Source of the DNA: Gemmatimonadaceae bacterium
Lineage (GTDB): Bacteria > Gemmatimonadota > Gemmatimonadetes > Gemmatimonadales > Gemmatimonadaceae
Direction of reading: 5' to 3'
DNA length: 64,000 nt
Assembly (NCBI GenBank): GCA_035606695.1
Contig: DATNEW010000001.1
Coordinates: 62,001 to 126,000 of the forward strand
The translations under genes were made by a program, and so were the position numbers. Of this stretch, positions 50,664 to 58,678 are shown piece by piece (within the stretch, counting starts at the first letter, position 1; the number at the start of each line of letters is the position of its first letter). Under the pieces are notes generated by a model. That model was not told where the DNA came from. It did no database searches and worked only from the letters and a program-made list of their open reading frames with translations.

Positions 50664-51221
50664 ATGGAACACAACGACCGAGATGGCCGCGATGCCGCCG
50701 GCATTGGCCCGTACGCACGCGAACGCGAACGCCTTACGCCCCTCAGCACGCTGGACTCCTGGCGCGTCTCCGAAGGTGAGCCGGACATTCGCGGCTGGGA
50801 GATTCGCACCGTCAGCGGACGGCAGCTTGGCTCCGTCGCCGATTTGCTCATAGACCGCGAGGCCGGCGAAGTCGTGATGATCGACGTCGATCTCCCGGGC
50901 ACCGATCGCCACACGTTCGTTCCACTTCGCGTCGTGCACCTCGACCGGGCGACGCGAGTCGTGCTGATGGATTCCGCCGACCTGCCGGACTCGGATCTCG
51001 CGCGCTCCGACCGCGCAATCGGGAGTGGGTCGCCGGATTCGACTGGTACGGTGGGCTATCGCCGGGCAGACCGCGAGGTCGTTGCCGATCGCGCGCTGCT
51101 GGCCGACTCGGCGCCGCTACCTGAGCGACTCGACGCGAGCGATGCAACCGCCGGCGATCCGGCTGCCGAGCGGCGCCGCGGCGACCGGCGCCGCATCGAT
51201 CGACTGAGCACGGATCTGTAG
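50664..51221 (+). CDS. PRC-barrel domain protein
   Basis: A 185-residue soluble protein. Residues ~38-100 form a PRC-barrel (DIRGWEIRTVSGRQLGSVADLLIDREAGEVVMIDVDLPG, VPLRVVHLDRATRVVLM). The C-terminal half is acidic and basic low-complexity, ending RRRGDRRRIDRLSTDL. PRC-barrel proteins bind RNA-processing or photosynthetic partners and occur as stand-alone stress proteins. Good RBS AGGAGAAGCAG before ATG. Confidence 0.82.
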   Translation: MEHNDRDGRDAAGIGPYARERERLTPLSTLDSWRVSEGEPDIRGWEIRTVSGRQLGSVADLLIDREAGEVVMIDVDLPGTDRHTFVPLRVVHLDRATRVVLMDSADLPDSDLARSDRAIGSGSPDSTGTVGYRRADREVVADRALLADSAPLPERLDASDATAGDPAAERRRGDRRRIDRLSTDL

Positions 51222-51237
51222 CCTCCACGGGGGCGGG

Positions 51238-52356
51238 TTACGCGCGTAGCAATTCCGCGACGTGCGAGCGACCGTTCACGAGAATGTCAGCCACGGCGCG
51301 CCCACAAAGCGCGCCGATGACGTTTCCGGTCCCGGAATACGCGCCGGCGGCCCAGACCCCCGGCCGCACTTGTTCGAGAATTGGTAAACCAGTTTGTGTA
51401 TAGGCGACCGTCGCCGCCCAGCGATGCGTGACGGCCGCCTTCACCGCCAGCGTCTCGCGTAAGAGCCGCGTGAGCGCATCCTGCACGACGTCGGTCGGCG
51501 TCCCTTCCGTTGTCCACTCCGCGTCGCCGCCGACATCTCTGAAGCCGCCGACCACCACGCGCGAGTCCGGGCGCTGCTGCCAATAATCCAAGCCCCAGCG
51601 GGCGTACACCGGGCGCGGCCAATGGACTTCCGGCGCCGGCGCGGTCGCGAGCATCTGCAGGCGCGCGCTGCGCACGCGCGATCGCAACTCGGGCAGCAAC
51701 AGCTCGAGTGTCCCGTCCACCATCACGACGATGTGTCGCGCGGTGATTCGCCCGCGCGGCGTGTCGACGCTGCCGGGAGAGACGTCGATCGCCGGCGTGC
51801 GTTCGTACAACCGCGCGCCGCGCTCCATCGCGTGCCGCGCGAGCTCGCGGCAGCGCGCCGCGGGATCGAACGCCGCATCGGCTGGAAACAGGAGTCCCCG
51901 CCCTTCGGGCCCTTGATACTCCTCGACCGGCAGCTTCGACGCGCGCATCGCCTCGAGTTGCCGCCGGCAGTCCTCGAGCTCATCGTCCGATGACGCGATG
52001 CGCAACGACCCGGTCCGCCGCACCGCCCCCGGCGTCTCGGCCGCCATGTGGTCGATTTGCTTTAGAGTTTCCTCATAAATCGTCTTGGCGGCGTCGCGTC
52101 CGAGGCGTTCGACCGCGTCGTGGTGAAACATCGCCAGGCCGCCGAGAAGGAAGCCGCCGTTTCGTCCGGCGGCGCCGGCCGCGACACTGACCGCGTCGAT
52201 GCCGATCACCCGCTGCCGCCCGGCCGCGAGCGCGTTCACGCAGGCGAGGCCGGAGCCGCCGAGACCGATGACGCAGACCTCCGCCTCCACGTCGCCCGCG
52301 AGTACAGGCAGCGCGAAGGACTCGCCTTCTCCCCACAGCGGCTGATTCGTCGTCAC
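51238..52356 (-). CDS. FAD-dependent oxidoreductase, DAO family
   Basis: A 372-residue flavoprotein, starting at GTG (VTTNQPLWGEGES). Dinucleotide-binding motif is EVCVIGLGGSGLACVNALAAG; RNGGFLLGG follows; the C-terminus has WAAGAYSGTGNVIGALCGRAVAD, matching glycine/D-amino-acid oxidase (DadA/GcvT-like) proteins. Substrate is probably an amine or amino acid; not identifiable. An in-frame start at 52542 would overlap the adjacent divergent permease gene's promoter and is rejected. Confidence 0.85.
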   Translation of the reverse strand: MTTNQPLWGEGESFALPVLAGDVEAEVCVIGLGGSGLACVNALAAGRQRVIGIDAVSVAAGAAGRNGGFLLGGLAMFHHDAVERLGRDAAKTIYEETLKQIDHMAAETPGAVRRTGSLRIASSDDELEDCRRQLEAMRASKLPVEEYQGPEGRGLLFPADAAFDPAARCRELARHAMERGARLYERTPAIDVSPGSVDTPRGRITARHIVVMVDGTLELLLPELRSRVRSARLQMLATAPAPEVHWPRPVYARWGLDYWQQRPDSRVVVGGFRDVGGDAEWTTEGTPTDVVQDALTRLLRETLAVKAAVTHRWAATVAYTQTGLPILEQVRPGVWAAGAYSGTGNVIGALCGRAVADILVNGRSHVAELLRA

Positions 52357-52532
52357 GCGAGAAATGTATGCGCGCCCGTGTTGCAATCGGACACGGTGAG
52401 ATGCGTCCACATGCGTCGGGATTCGTCGGGAATTCCGGCCGCCATCGAAACTCGCGAGCGCACGATCGCGTACGCCGGGATACACCGCCGGCACACCGTG
52501 TTCCCCCCCACCCGCGCGCAGGCAGGATCGGC

Positions 52533-54953
52533 ATGCAGTCATTCCTCCGCGACATTCGCTACGGCGTTCGCAGCCTGATCAAGAGTCCCGGCCTCGCGCT
52601 CGTCGCGACGCTCGCGCTGACACTCGGCATCGGCCTGACGACGACGATGTTCAGCATCGTCTACGGCGCGATGATGAAAGGGCTGCCCTTTCCCGACGGC
52701 GATCGCATCGTCGCGGTACAGCGCTCCAATTTCGCGCGAGGCATTCAGCAGCAGGACATACCGATTCTGGACTTCCTCGACTACAAGGCGCAGCAACAGA
52801 GTTTCACCGGCGTCGCCGCGGTCACGTCAGGAACGATCTACGTCAGCGGCGACGAAAAGGCCGAGCGCTATGATGGATCGTGGATCACGGCGAACACGTT
52901 CGATGTGCTCGGTGTGCGCCCCATGCTGGGCCGAAACTTCCGCGCCGGCGAAGACACTCCGAGCGGCGACAAGGTCGCGATCATCGCGTACAACACGTGG
53001 CATGATCGGTTCGCCAGCGATCCGAACATCGTCGGCAAGAATGTGCGCGTGAACGGCGTGCCGTACACGATCGTCGGCGTCATGCCCGAGGGTTTCGCAT
53101 TCCCCAACAACGATCGGATCTGGATTCCGCTGCAAACCGACCCGAACGCATCGAAGCGCGGTGAGGGTCAGTTCGTCTCGGTATTCGGGAAGCTCAAGCC
53201 GGCCGTCTCACTCGACCAGGCAAACGTCGACGTCGCGACGATCGCGAAGCGCCTCGCCGGCGAATACAAGGAATCGAACGACGGATTCACGGCGTACGCC
53301 CGCAATTACGTCGAGAACTACATCGGCAAGCAGCCGCGCCAACTCTTGTACACGATGCTCGGCGCGGTCTTCTTCGTTCTCTTGATCGCGTGCGCGAACG
53401 TCGCAAACCTGCTTCTCGATCGCGCGGCACATCGCACGAAGGAAGTGGGCATTCGGACGGCGCTCGGTGCATCGCGTACGGCGGTCATGCGCCAATTCCT
53501 CGCCGAGGCATTTGTTCTGTCGCTCGTCGCGATGGCGTTGGGCATTGGCGTGGCGTACTTCGGCATCGCCGCGTTCAAGCGCGCCATCTCCGTGACGCAG
53601 ATCCCGTTCTTCATCGACATTCGCCTGCATCCGCCCGTGTTGATGTTCTCGATCGCGATCGCGTTTCTGACGACGCTCGTCGCCGGAGCGATTCCGGCGT
53701 ATCAATCGTCGCGCGCCGACATCAACGAGATCCTGAAGGATGAGACGCGCGGCGCGTCGAGCTTTCGCATTGGGCGCATCAGCAAGGCGCTGGTCATCGT
53801 CGAAATCGCTCTGTCGTGCGGGCTGCTCGTCGCGGCCGGCCTGATGATCAAGAGCGTCGCGAAGATGCGCGGCATGAACCCCGGCTTCGAGACGACCACG
53901 GTCTTTACGGCGCGCATTGGCTTCCCGGCCGCGTACACCGATTCCGCGGCGCAGTGGCGCTTCTTCGACGACGTCATTCAGCGCGTCGCCGCGTTGCCCG
54001 GCGTGAAAGCGGCATCGCTCAGCGCCGGTCTGCCCGGAGCGCGACAGGGGTTCGGCGGCAATCGCTTCAGCCTCGAGGGCAAGACGTACGTTGCCGACAA
54101 GGACATGCCCAACGCACGCAGTACGTCGATCTCACCGGGCTACTTTGCGACACTCAATACCCCGCTCATGCGCGGACGCGTTTTCTCTGATGGCGACCGC
54201 AAGGACACGCCGGCGGTCGTGATCGTGAATCAGGCGTTCGTGAGGAAATTCTTCCCCAATGACGACGCGCTCGGCCGCCGCATTCGATTCGGCGGGCTAC
54301 AAAGCAAGGCGCCATGGGCAACGATCGTCGGCATCGTCGGCAACCAGTTTACCGGCGATCAGAACGACCCGAACGGCGCGGTGATCTATCAGCCGCTCAC
54401 GCAGCTGCGCAGCAACTTCGTGTACATCACCGCGCGCACGAGCGCCAATCCGATGGCGCTCACCTCCGCGGTGCGCGGCGCGGTGTCGTCGCTGAATGCC
54501 GACATTCCACTCTATTGGGTGCAGTCGCTCGACACGGCGATCGCCGAGCAGCTGTGGTTCGTTCGCGTGTTCGGCACGATGTTCATGATCTTCGGGTTCG
54601 TCGCGCTCTTCCTTGCATCGGTCGGCCTGTATGCCGTGATGTCGTTCTCCGTCAGCCGCCGCACGCGCGAGGTCGGCATTCGCATGGCGCTCGGCGCGCA
54701 GGGGGGTCACGTCGTACGCATGATCTTCGGCCAGGGGATGGTGCAGCTCGGCATTGGCATGGCGTTTGGTCTCGCGATTGCGCTGGGCATCTCGCGACTG
54801 TTGGTGTTCATCCTGTTCGACGTGCAGCCGCGCGATCCGGCGATCTTTGGCGGCGTCGCGGCAGTGCTGGCTCTCGTCGGCTTGATCGCCTGCCTCGTGC
54901 CGGCTCGGCGCGCAACCATGGTCGATCCACTCGTTGCGCTACGGAGCGATTGA
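52533..54953 (+). CDS. ADOP-type MacB-like permease
   Basis: An 806-residue inner-membrane protein with two MacB/FtsX-like halves: an N-terminal membrane segment (GLALVATLALTLGIGLTTTMFSIVYGA), a periplasmic MacB_PCD domain (GSWITANTFDVLGVRPMLGRNF), an FtsX domain (LLYTMLGAVFFVLLIACANVANLLLDRAAHRTKEVGIRTALGASR), then a second repeat ending MDPLVALRSD-like. This is the acidobacterial duplicated orphan permease layout; the ATPase is absent and may be shared. Function probably export of peptides or antibiotics; unknown. Start MQSFLRDIRYGVRSL fits the family. Confidence 0.92.
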   Translation: MQSFLRDIRYGVRSLIKSPGLALVATLALTLGIGLTTTMFSIVYGAMMKGLPFPDGDRIVAVQRSNFARGIQQQDIPILDFLDYKAQQQSFTGVAAVTSGTIYVSGDEKAERYDGSWITANTFDVLGVRPMLGRNFRAGEDTPSGDKVAIIAYNTWHDRFASDPNIVGKNVRVNGVPYTIVGVMPEGFAFPNNDRIWIPLQTDPNASKRGEGQFVSVFGKLKPAVSLDQANVDVATIAKRLAGEYKESNDGFTAYARNYVENYIGKQPRQLLYTMLGAVFFVLLIACANVANLLLDRAAHRTKEVGIRTALGASRTAVMRQFLAEAFVLSLVAMALGIGVAYFGIAAFKRAISVTQIPFFIDIRLHPPVLMFSIAIAFLTTLVAGAIPAYQSSRADINEILKDETRGASSFRIGRISKALVIVEIALSCGLLVAAGLMIKSVAKMRGMNPGFETTTVFTARIGFPAAYTDSAAQWRFFDDVIQRVAALPGVKAASLSAGLPGARQGFGGNRFSLEGKTYVADKDMPNARSTSISPGYFATLNTPLMRGRVFSDGDRKDTPAVVIVNQAFVRKFFPNDDALGRRIRFGGLQSKAPWATIVGIVGNQFTGDQNDPNGAVIYQPLTQLRSNFVYITARTSANPMALTSAVRGAVSSLNADIPLYWVQSLDTAIAEQLWFVRVFGTMFMIFGFVALFLASVGLYAVMSFSVSRRTREVGIRMALGAQGGHVVRMIFGQGMVQLGIGMAFGLAIALGISRLLVFILFDVQPRDPAIFGGVAAVLALVGLIACLVPARRATMVDPLVALRSD

Positions 54954-55040
54954 GCCCGATCGTATTCGTGCGGGAGTTACGCGAGGTTGGCGTGCGCGTC
55001 CATTGACGTACGCGTTACGTACGCTTGGCGTACGCTGGAA

Positions 55041-55069
55041 TTGACGGCGGTTGGCCCGATCGATAGCTT
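55041..55069 (+). promoter_or_regulatory. Predicted promoter of the tRNA-Asn leader
   Basis: TTGACG (55041-55046) and TAGCTT (55064-55069) are separated by 17 nt. The predicted start is about 55076, almost on the leader ATG (55077), so the leader peptide mRNA could be leaderless. Confidence 0.5.
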
Positions 55070-55076
55070 GGATGCC

Positions 55077-55142
55077 ATGACGAACCGCGCCAATAATTCC
55101 AATAATCGCAATAACCGGGGCTGCTCCCCGACGACTGGCTGA
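55077..55142 (+). CDS. Asparagine-rich leader peptide (21 codons)
   Basis: ATG...TGA encodes MTNRANNSNNRNN followed by RGCSPTTG: seven Asn in 21 residues (positions 3, 6, 7, 9, 10, 12, 13), five of them as AAT, a rare codon in such GC-rich DNA. The gene is too short for most gene finders. It precedes a terminator and the tRNA-Asn (GTT) gene, whose tRNA reads exactly these codons. This is the classical layout of a ribosome-stalling leader peptide for attenuation. Function is inferred from layout only; a mini-ORF ATG-CCA-TGA overlaps the start. Confidence 0.65.
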   Translation: MTNRANNSNNRNNRGCSPTTG

Positions 55143-55177
55143 CGCGCGTTCGTTCACGATTTACGCGGCCCGCCAGT
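55134..55177 (+). promoter_or_regulatory. Predicted antiterminator stem of the tRNA-Asn leader
   Basis: ACTGGC (55134-55139) pairs with GCCAGT (55172-55177), and CGCG (55143-55146) with CGCG (55164-55167). This shares 55172-55174 with the terminator stem and cannot form together with it. The upstream segment CGCGCCA (55086-55092) can pair with the same 5' arm (55136-55146), forming the protector 1:2 stem. Confidence 0.6.
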
Positions 55178-55193
55178 GATGGCGGGCTTTTTT
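55168..55193 (+). terminator. Attenuator terminator ahead of tRNA-Asn
   Basis: GCCCGCC (55168-55174), loop AGTGAT, GGCGGGC (55181-55187), then six T. A textbook intrinsic terminator located 76 nt before the tRNA. Confidence 0.85.
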
Positions 55194-55204
55194 GCTAATA
55201 CTGT

Positions 55205-55255
55205 AGTCGCGGAATTCCGAGCGAAGGTGCGAAGCGCCGAAGCGAGGAACAATCT
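55205..55255. repeat. Partial copy of the dispersed CCGAGCG repeat
   Basis: AATTCCGAGCGAAGGTGCGAAGCGCC-GAAGCGAGGAACAATC resembles the GTCATTCCGAGCG...GCGAGGAATC arm at 36821-36846. It is degenerate and lies in the spacer between the attenuator and the tRNA. Confidence 0.45.
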
Positions 55256-55269
55256 TCTTCAGCAAGTGA

Positions 55270-55342
55270 TGGGGCGTAGGTCAATTGGCAGACCGTCCGG
55301 CTGTTAACCGGAAAGTTGATGGTTCGAGTCCATCCGCCCCAG
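55270..55342 (+). tRNA. tRNA-Asn (anticodon GTT)
   Basis: Full cloverleaf: acceptor TGGGGCG/CGCCCCA; D arm GGTC-AATTGGCA-GACC; anticodon stem TCCGG/CCGGA with loop CTGTTAA (GTT); variable AAGTT; T arm GATGG-TTCGAGT-CCATC; discriminator G. The 3' CCA is not encoded. The gene is monocistronic: it has a 17-bp terminator directly after it. Its charged product would decode every Asn codon of the leader peptide. Confidence 0.95.
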
Positions 55343-55351
55343 TTCGAACAC

Positions 55352-55389
55352 AACACAAACGCCCACGCAAAAGCGTGGGCGTTTGTGTT
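55352..55389 (+). terminator. Terminator after tRNA-Asn
   Basis: AACACAAACGCCCACGC, loop AAAA, and a perfect 17-bp complement GCGTGGGCGTTTGTGTT. It ends transcription of the tRNA. Confidence 0.85.
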
Positions 55390-55390
55390 G

Positions 55391-55460
55391 GCGGTTGGGT
55401 CGCGGCTCCGCCGCGGTGGTCGGGCCGCGCAACGCGCGATGGTGAGGCCGCCTTCGGCGG
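55391..55460. repeat. GC-rich mini-hairpin cluster
   Basis: CGCGGCTCCGCCGCG and GGCCGCCTTCGGCGG-type palindromes joined by TGGT-like linkers (GTGGTC, ATGGTGAG, TGGTTCTG). Same architecture as 2938-3147 with different sequences. Confidence 0.55.
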
Positions 55461-55469
55461 TGGTTCTGA

Positions 55470-55697
55470 CTAGACGGCCTTCAGCTGCCCTTCCAAAAAC
55501 CCGAGTACGCCCATCACGCTCGGAATCAGCACCATGATCGCCCCGGCGGCGAGCATCAACCACCGCTGATGCAGTCGCGCCGATACGCCCGGAATCAGCG
55601 TCGATAACAACAATGCGACGCCAATCAGCGTCGCATCGATGAAAATTCCCAGAATGACGCCGGACGCCGCGCTCCAGAGGAGGATCGACGTGCGCAT
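55470..55697 (-). CDS. Small two-helix membrane protein, unknown
   Basis: A 75-residue hydrophobic protein: ILLWSAASGVILGIFIDATLIGVALLLSTLIPG and LMLAAGAIMVLIPSVMGVLGFLEG form two or three membrane segments. Unrecognised. Lies just upstream in the same direction as, and downstream of, the L,D-transpeptidase gene (24-bp gap), so possibly cotranscribed. Confidence 0.55.
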   Translation of the reverse strand: MRTSILLWSAASGVILGIFIDATLIGVALLLSTLIPGVSARLHQRWLMLAAGAIMVLIPSVMGVLGFLEGQLKAV

Positions 55698-55721
55698 GCG
55701 TGAGGCCGTGGGTGGAGCGTC

Positions 55722-56273
55722 TTACGGCTTGATCTGAATCGGCGCGCCGGGCGGCACCGCACGCCAGATCTCTTCGATCTCCTGATCGGTCACCGCGATA
55801 CAACCTTCCGTCCAGTTGTACTGCACGTGCGCCGCGCCAATGCTCGCGTACTTCGGCGGCAGACCGTGAATCATGATGTCTCCGCCGGGCGCCACGCCGA
55901 GCGCGTTCGCGCGCTGCACATGCGCCGCATCCGGATAGGAGATGTGCAGCGCCATGTGATACTTGCTCTGCGGATTCTTGAAATCGATGTGGAACACGCC
56001 TTCCGGCGTGCGGCCGTCGCCGATCTTGATCTTGTCGCCGACCGGCTGCGTCCCCAGCGCGACGCGATACGAGCGAACGGGCAGGCCGCCCAGGAACAAC
56101 GTCAGCGTACGTTTGCTCTTCTCGACCACGATGCTGTCGGCGATCGGATTGCTTTTGATCCCCACGACAGGCGTGTGGATGATCGTCGGCGTGACGACCT
56201 TCGACAGGATGGACGTAGAATCCGAAGGTCCGGATGCGAGCAGGGCGACAGCGCCGAGCAATACGGAGATCAT
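55722..56273 (-). CDS. L,D-transpeptidase (YkuD family)
   Basis: A 183-residue exported protein. A short signal (MISVLLGAVALLASG) is followed by the catalytic domain: SIVVEKSKRTLTLFLGGLPVRSYRVALG, GDGRTPEGVFHIDFKNPQSKYHMALHISYP, and the active site HGLPPKY...WTEGCIAV (catalytic Cys in the T-E-G-C-I-A-V motif, H in MIHG). L,D-transpeptidases make 3-3 peptidoglycan cross-links or attach lipoproteins. The gene is complete and of usual length. Confidence 0.9.
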   Translation of the reverse strand: MISVLLGAVALLASGPSDSTSILSKVVTPTIIHTPVVGIKSNPIADSIVVEKSKRTLTLFLGGLPVRSYRVALGTQPVGDKIKIGDGRTPEGVFHIDFKNPQSKYHMALHISYPDAAHVQRANALGVAPGGDIMIHGLPPKYASIGAAHVQYNWTEGCIAVTDQEIEEIWRAVPPGAPIQIKP

Positions 56274-56461
56274 AGAATAGGCAGGACTACGCCAGAGAAC
56301 TGGCTGGAGGCGGGAACGCGTGTTTTGAATGGCCGTTCTATGAAGGAACGACGCTCAATATACGAGTTGCGCAACGTCCTGCACCAGACCGCCTCGGAAT
56401 TTTTCGCCAGGCTCGGCCGTAGCCGCGCACTTCTTCCCTGTTTACATCGGTTACTTCAACG

Positions 56462-57007
56462 CTAAGCCCGTACCAACCGGTCGAAGTAGGCCTTCCTCAC
56501 CTTGGCCACCTTTGGTGCCACGACGATCTGGCAGTACGGCTGGTCCCCATTCGCCGAGAAGTAGTCCTGGTGGTACTCCTCCGCGACGTGGAACTGCCCG
56601 ATCGGCTTCACCTCGGTCACGATCGGATCGTCCCACACCTTGTTCCGATTCAGCTCGTCGATGACCTGCTCGGCCACGTCGCGCTGTTCGGTCGAATGGT
56701 AGAAGATGGCCGACCGGTATTGGCTGCCGACGTCCGCGCCCTGCCGATTGAGCGTCGTGGGATCGTGGATCGTGAAAAATACGCCGAGGAGATCGCGATA
56801 CGAGATCGTCGCGGGATCAAACGTGATCTGCACGACCTCGGCATGCCCGGTCATTCCGGAGCACACGTCGCGGTACGTCGGTTTCGGATACTGGCCGCCG
56901 GTATAGCCGGACTCGACTTTCTCGACGCCCCTGAGCTGACGAAACGCGGCGTCCAGACACCAGAAGCAACCGCCGGCAAGCGTCGCGAGCTCGAACTGTT
57001 GTGACAT
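56462..57007 (-). CDS. msrA: Peptide-methionine (S)-S-oxide reductase
   Basis: A 181-residue enzyme repairing oxidised methionine. Active site is GGCFWC, followed by ESGYTGGQYPKPTYRDVCSGMTGHAEVV, the full family signature. The start was placed at MSQQFELATLAGGCFW with AGAGG upstream. The upstream frame to 57067 is not conserved. It is monocistronic with its own gap on both sides. Confidence 0.93.
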   Translation of the reverse strand: MSQQFELATLAGGCFWCLDAAFRQLRGVEKVESGYTGGQYPKPTYRDVCSGMTGHAEVVQITFDPATISYRDLLGVFFTIHDPTTLNRQGADVGSQYRSAIFYHSTEQRDVAEQVIDELNRNKVWDDPIVTEVKPIGQFHVAEEYHQDYFSANGDQPYCQIVVAPKVAKVRKAYFDRLVRA

Positions 57008-57051
57008 GATGAGAAACCTCTGACGTATTGGCGTATCAGCGCGCTGAATGA

Positions 57052-57095
57052 TGAAGTCCGGGTCCACGATATGGTATCGCGGCGCCCGGACTTCA
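57052..57095 (-). terminator. Hairpin after the sigma factor gene
   Basis: TGAAGTCCGGG (57052-57062) pairs with CCCGGACTTCA (57085-57095), enclosing an inner CGATA/TATCG stem. It lies 29 bp after the sigma factor stop. No T-run, so the strand and use are inferred. Confidence 0.5.
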
Positions 57096-57123
57096 CATGT
57101 ACGTCGTCAAAGCCACGAACGGA

Positions 57124-57996
57124 TCAGGCGGCGAGCCCGTCGCGCAGCACTTCCGCCGTGTCCGACTCGCGCAACCGCTTGAGCGCGCGATCGCGAAGCT
57201 GACGCACACGCTCCCGCGTCACTCCCAGCTCGCGCGCGATCTCCTGCAGCGTCATCGGCCGGTTGCCCTCGAGACCGAAGTACAACGTGAGCACGCGGCG
57301 GTCGCGCGGCGGCAATACCTCCAGCGCACGCGTAATCGCTTCGCGACGCGAATCGCTCTCGATGCCGCCCGGGAGAACGTCTTCGTCCTCGCCCCGATCG
57401 AGCACCAGCGTTTCACCCAGCGTGCGGCCGCCATCGCCCATGGTCGCCGGCTCGTCGAGCGAGCGCGTCGGCTGAAGCAGCGCCACGAGCCCGCGCGTCA
57501 CGTCGAGCGAGAGGTCGGCGACCGTCGCGATCTCTTCCTCATACGGTTCTCGCGACAGCTTCTGACGCAGCACTTCCTGCGCGCGGGACACGCGCGACAA
57601 GTCGGCCGCTCGATTGAGCGGTACCTGGACCGTGCGCCCCTGCTTCTGCACCGCCGAGTGCAACGCCTGGCGAATCCACCACACGGCGTAGCTGATGAAG
57701 TTCACGCCGACGTCCGGATCGTACTTGTCCGCGGCGCGCACGAGACCGGCGTTCGCCTCACTGACCAGATCGCCGAGGGGGACCCCGCGGTTCTGGTATT
57801 GTTTGGCGACGGAAAAAGCAAAGCGCAGGTTCGCGCGAATCAACTCGGAGCGGGCACGTTCGCGCTCGCCGTCGTTCTTGGCGCGGCGCATCTGGCGGGC
57901 GAGCTCCTTTTGCTGCTGGGCGTTGAGCACGGGCTCGCCCCGCAGCTCATCGATGTAGAGATCCAACAGGTCGCGATCGTCGCTCGTCGTGTACAT
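57124..57996 (-). CDS. Short sigma-70 family factor (group 1/2-like)
   Basis: A 290-residue sigma factor starting MYTTSDDRDLLDLYIDEL. Region 1.2 (LLDLYIDELRGEPVLNAQQQKELARQMRRA), 2.1-2.4 (RANLRFAFSVAKQYQNRGVPLGDLVSEANAGLVRAADKYDPDVGVNFISYAVWWIRQAL), 3 (VPLNRAADLSRVSRAQEVLRQKL), and 4.2 (MTLQEIARELGVTRERVRQLRDRALKRLRES) are all present. It lacks region 1.1 and the long non-conserved insert, so it is probably a stress or alternative group-2 factor rather than the housekeeping one. RBS AGAGGTGAG precedes ATG. Confidence 0.93.
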   Translation of the reverse strand: MYTTSDDRDLLDLYIDELRGEPVLNAQQQKELARQMRRAKNDGERERARSELIRANLRFAFSVAKQYQNRGVPLGDLVSEANAGLVRAADKYDPDVGVNFISYAVWWIRQALHSAVQKQGRTVQVPLNRAADLSRVSRAQEVLRQKLSREPYEEEIATVADLSLDVTRGLVALLQPTRSLDEPATMGDGGRTLGETLVLDRGEDEDVLPGGIESDSRREAITRALEVLPPRDRRVLTLYFGLEGNRPMTLQEIARELGVTRERVRQLRDRALKRLRESDTAEVLRDGLAA

Positions 57997-58022
57997 CGCT
58001 CACCTCTGGCGCCTCCAGGCAC

Positions 58023-58051
58023 CAATAATCATGCAGTTATACAACTGTCTA
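58023..58051 (-). promoter_or_regulatory. Predicted promoter of the sigma factor gene
   Basis: On the minus strand TAGACA (58046-58051) and TTATTG (58023-58028) are 17 nt apart. The spacer contains CAGTT and AACTG arms around ATAC. Confidence 0.4.
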
Positions 58052-58109
58052 AACGTTCGGCGTCGCGATGCGGACTTCGTGCCGCGGCGCCATTGATACT
58101 TCTCTGGAG

Positions 58110-58457
58110 TTACGCTCGCTTCGCCGCGGCGGACTTCCGCCGAGACGGTTTGGCGCGCACCGCGGCGGACTCGGTCGTCTCGGTGACGTCCATGCGGCGA
58201 CGCAATTCCGCCATGTACGCTTCGAGCACCGCGGGGCGCGTACGGTAATACACGAACTGCCCATCGCGCCGCGACTCCACCAATCCGGCGCTCGCCAATT
58301 CCTTGAGGTGGTGCGAGATCGTCGCCTGTCGCACGGGAAAGCAGCCGCACAAGCGCTGACATCCCATTTCGCGCTGTTTGGCGATGTGCTCCAGAATCTC
58401 GAACCGCCGCGGGTCGGCTAACGCCTTCGCGATGCGTTGGAACTGCTCGAGGTCCAC
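58110..58457 (-). CDS. ArsR-family transcriptional repressor
   Basis: A 115-residue winged-helix repressor starting at GTG (VDLEQFQRIAKALADPRRFEILEHIA). The recognition helix is QATISHHLKELASAGLVESRRDGQFVYYR. The preceding segment MGCQRLCGCF places cysteines where ArsR/SmtB metalloregulators have ELCVCDL, so metal or thiol sensing is possible. The frame is open to a TTG at 58517, which would extend it across the promoter. Basic C-terminal tail AKPSRRKSAAAKRA. Confidence 0.85.
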   Translation of the reverse strand: MDLEQFQRIAKALADPRRFEILEHIAKQREMGCQRLCGCFPVRQATISHHLKELASAGLVESRRDGQFVYYRTRPAVLEAYMAELRRRMDVTETTESAAVRAKPSRRKSAAAKRA

Positions 58458-58489
58458 GGCCAGCCATACTCCGGAGATCGTATGATAGA

Positions 58490-58503
58490 TAGATAATCGT
58501 CTA
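58490..58503. promoter_or_regulatory. Possible ArsR operator
   Basis: TAGA-TAATCG-TCTA, an inverted repeat 33 bp upstream of the proposed ArsR start, in an AT-rich patch (58475-58510). Position suggests autoregulation; the match is short. Confidence 0.35.
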
Positions 58504-58678
58504 ATTGTACGCTTCAAGGGGGGTGGAGTTCCCGGAGAGGGAGCGGGAGCATGAGCGGGTCAGTGAAAACATTTGGATAAGCCGAAATCCATACGCCTGA
58601 GCCTGGATAGTCGTCCTTTCTTGCAGCGGGGTTCGCCGACCGCTCGCCGAGGGCCCAATTGCTGCCTCTTCTCCTGAT

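Noticed and set aside
55072-55080. Alternative leader start ATG-CCA-TGA
   Set aside because: It encodes only two residues; the overlapping ATG at 55077 opens the Asn-rich frame.
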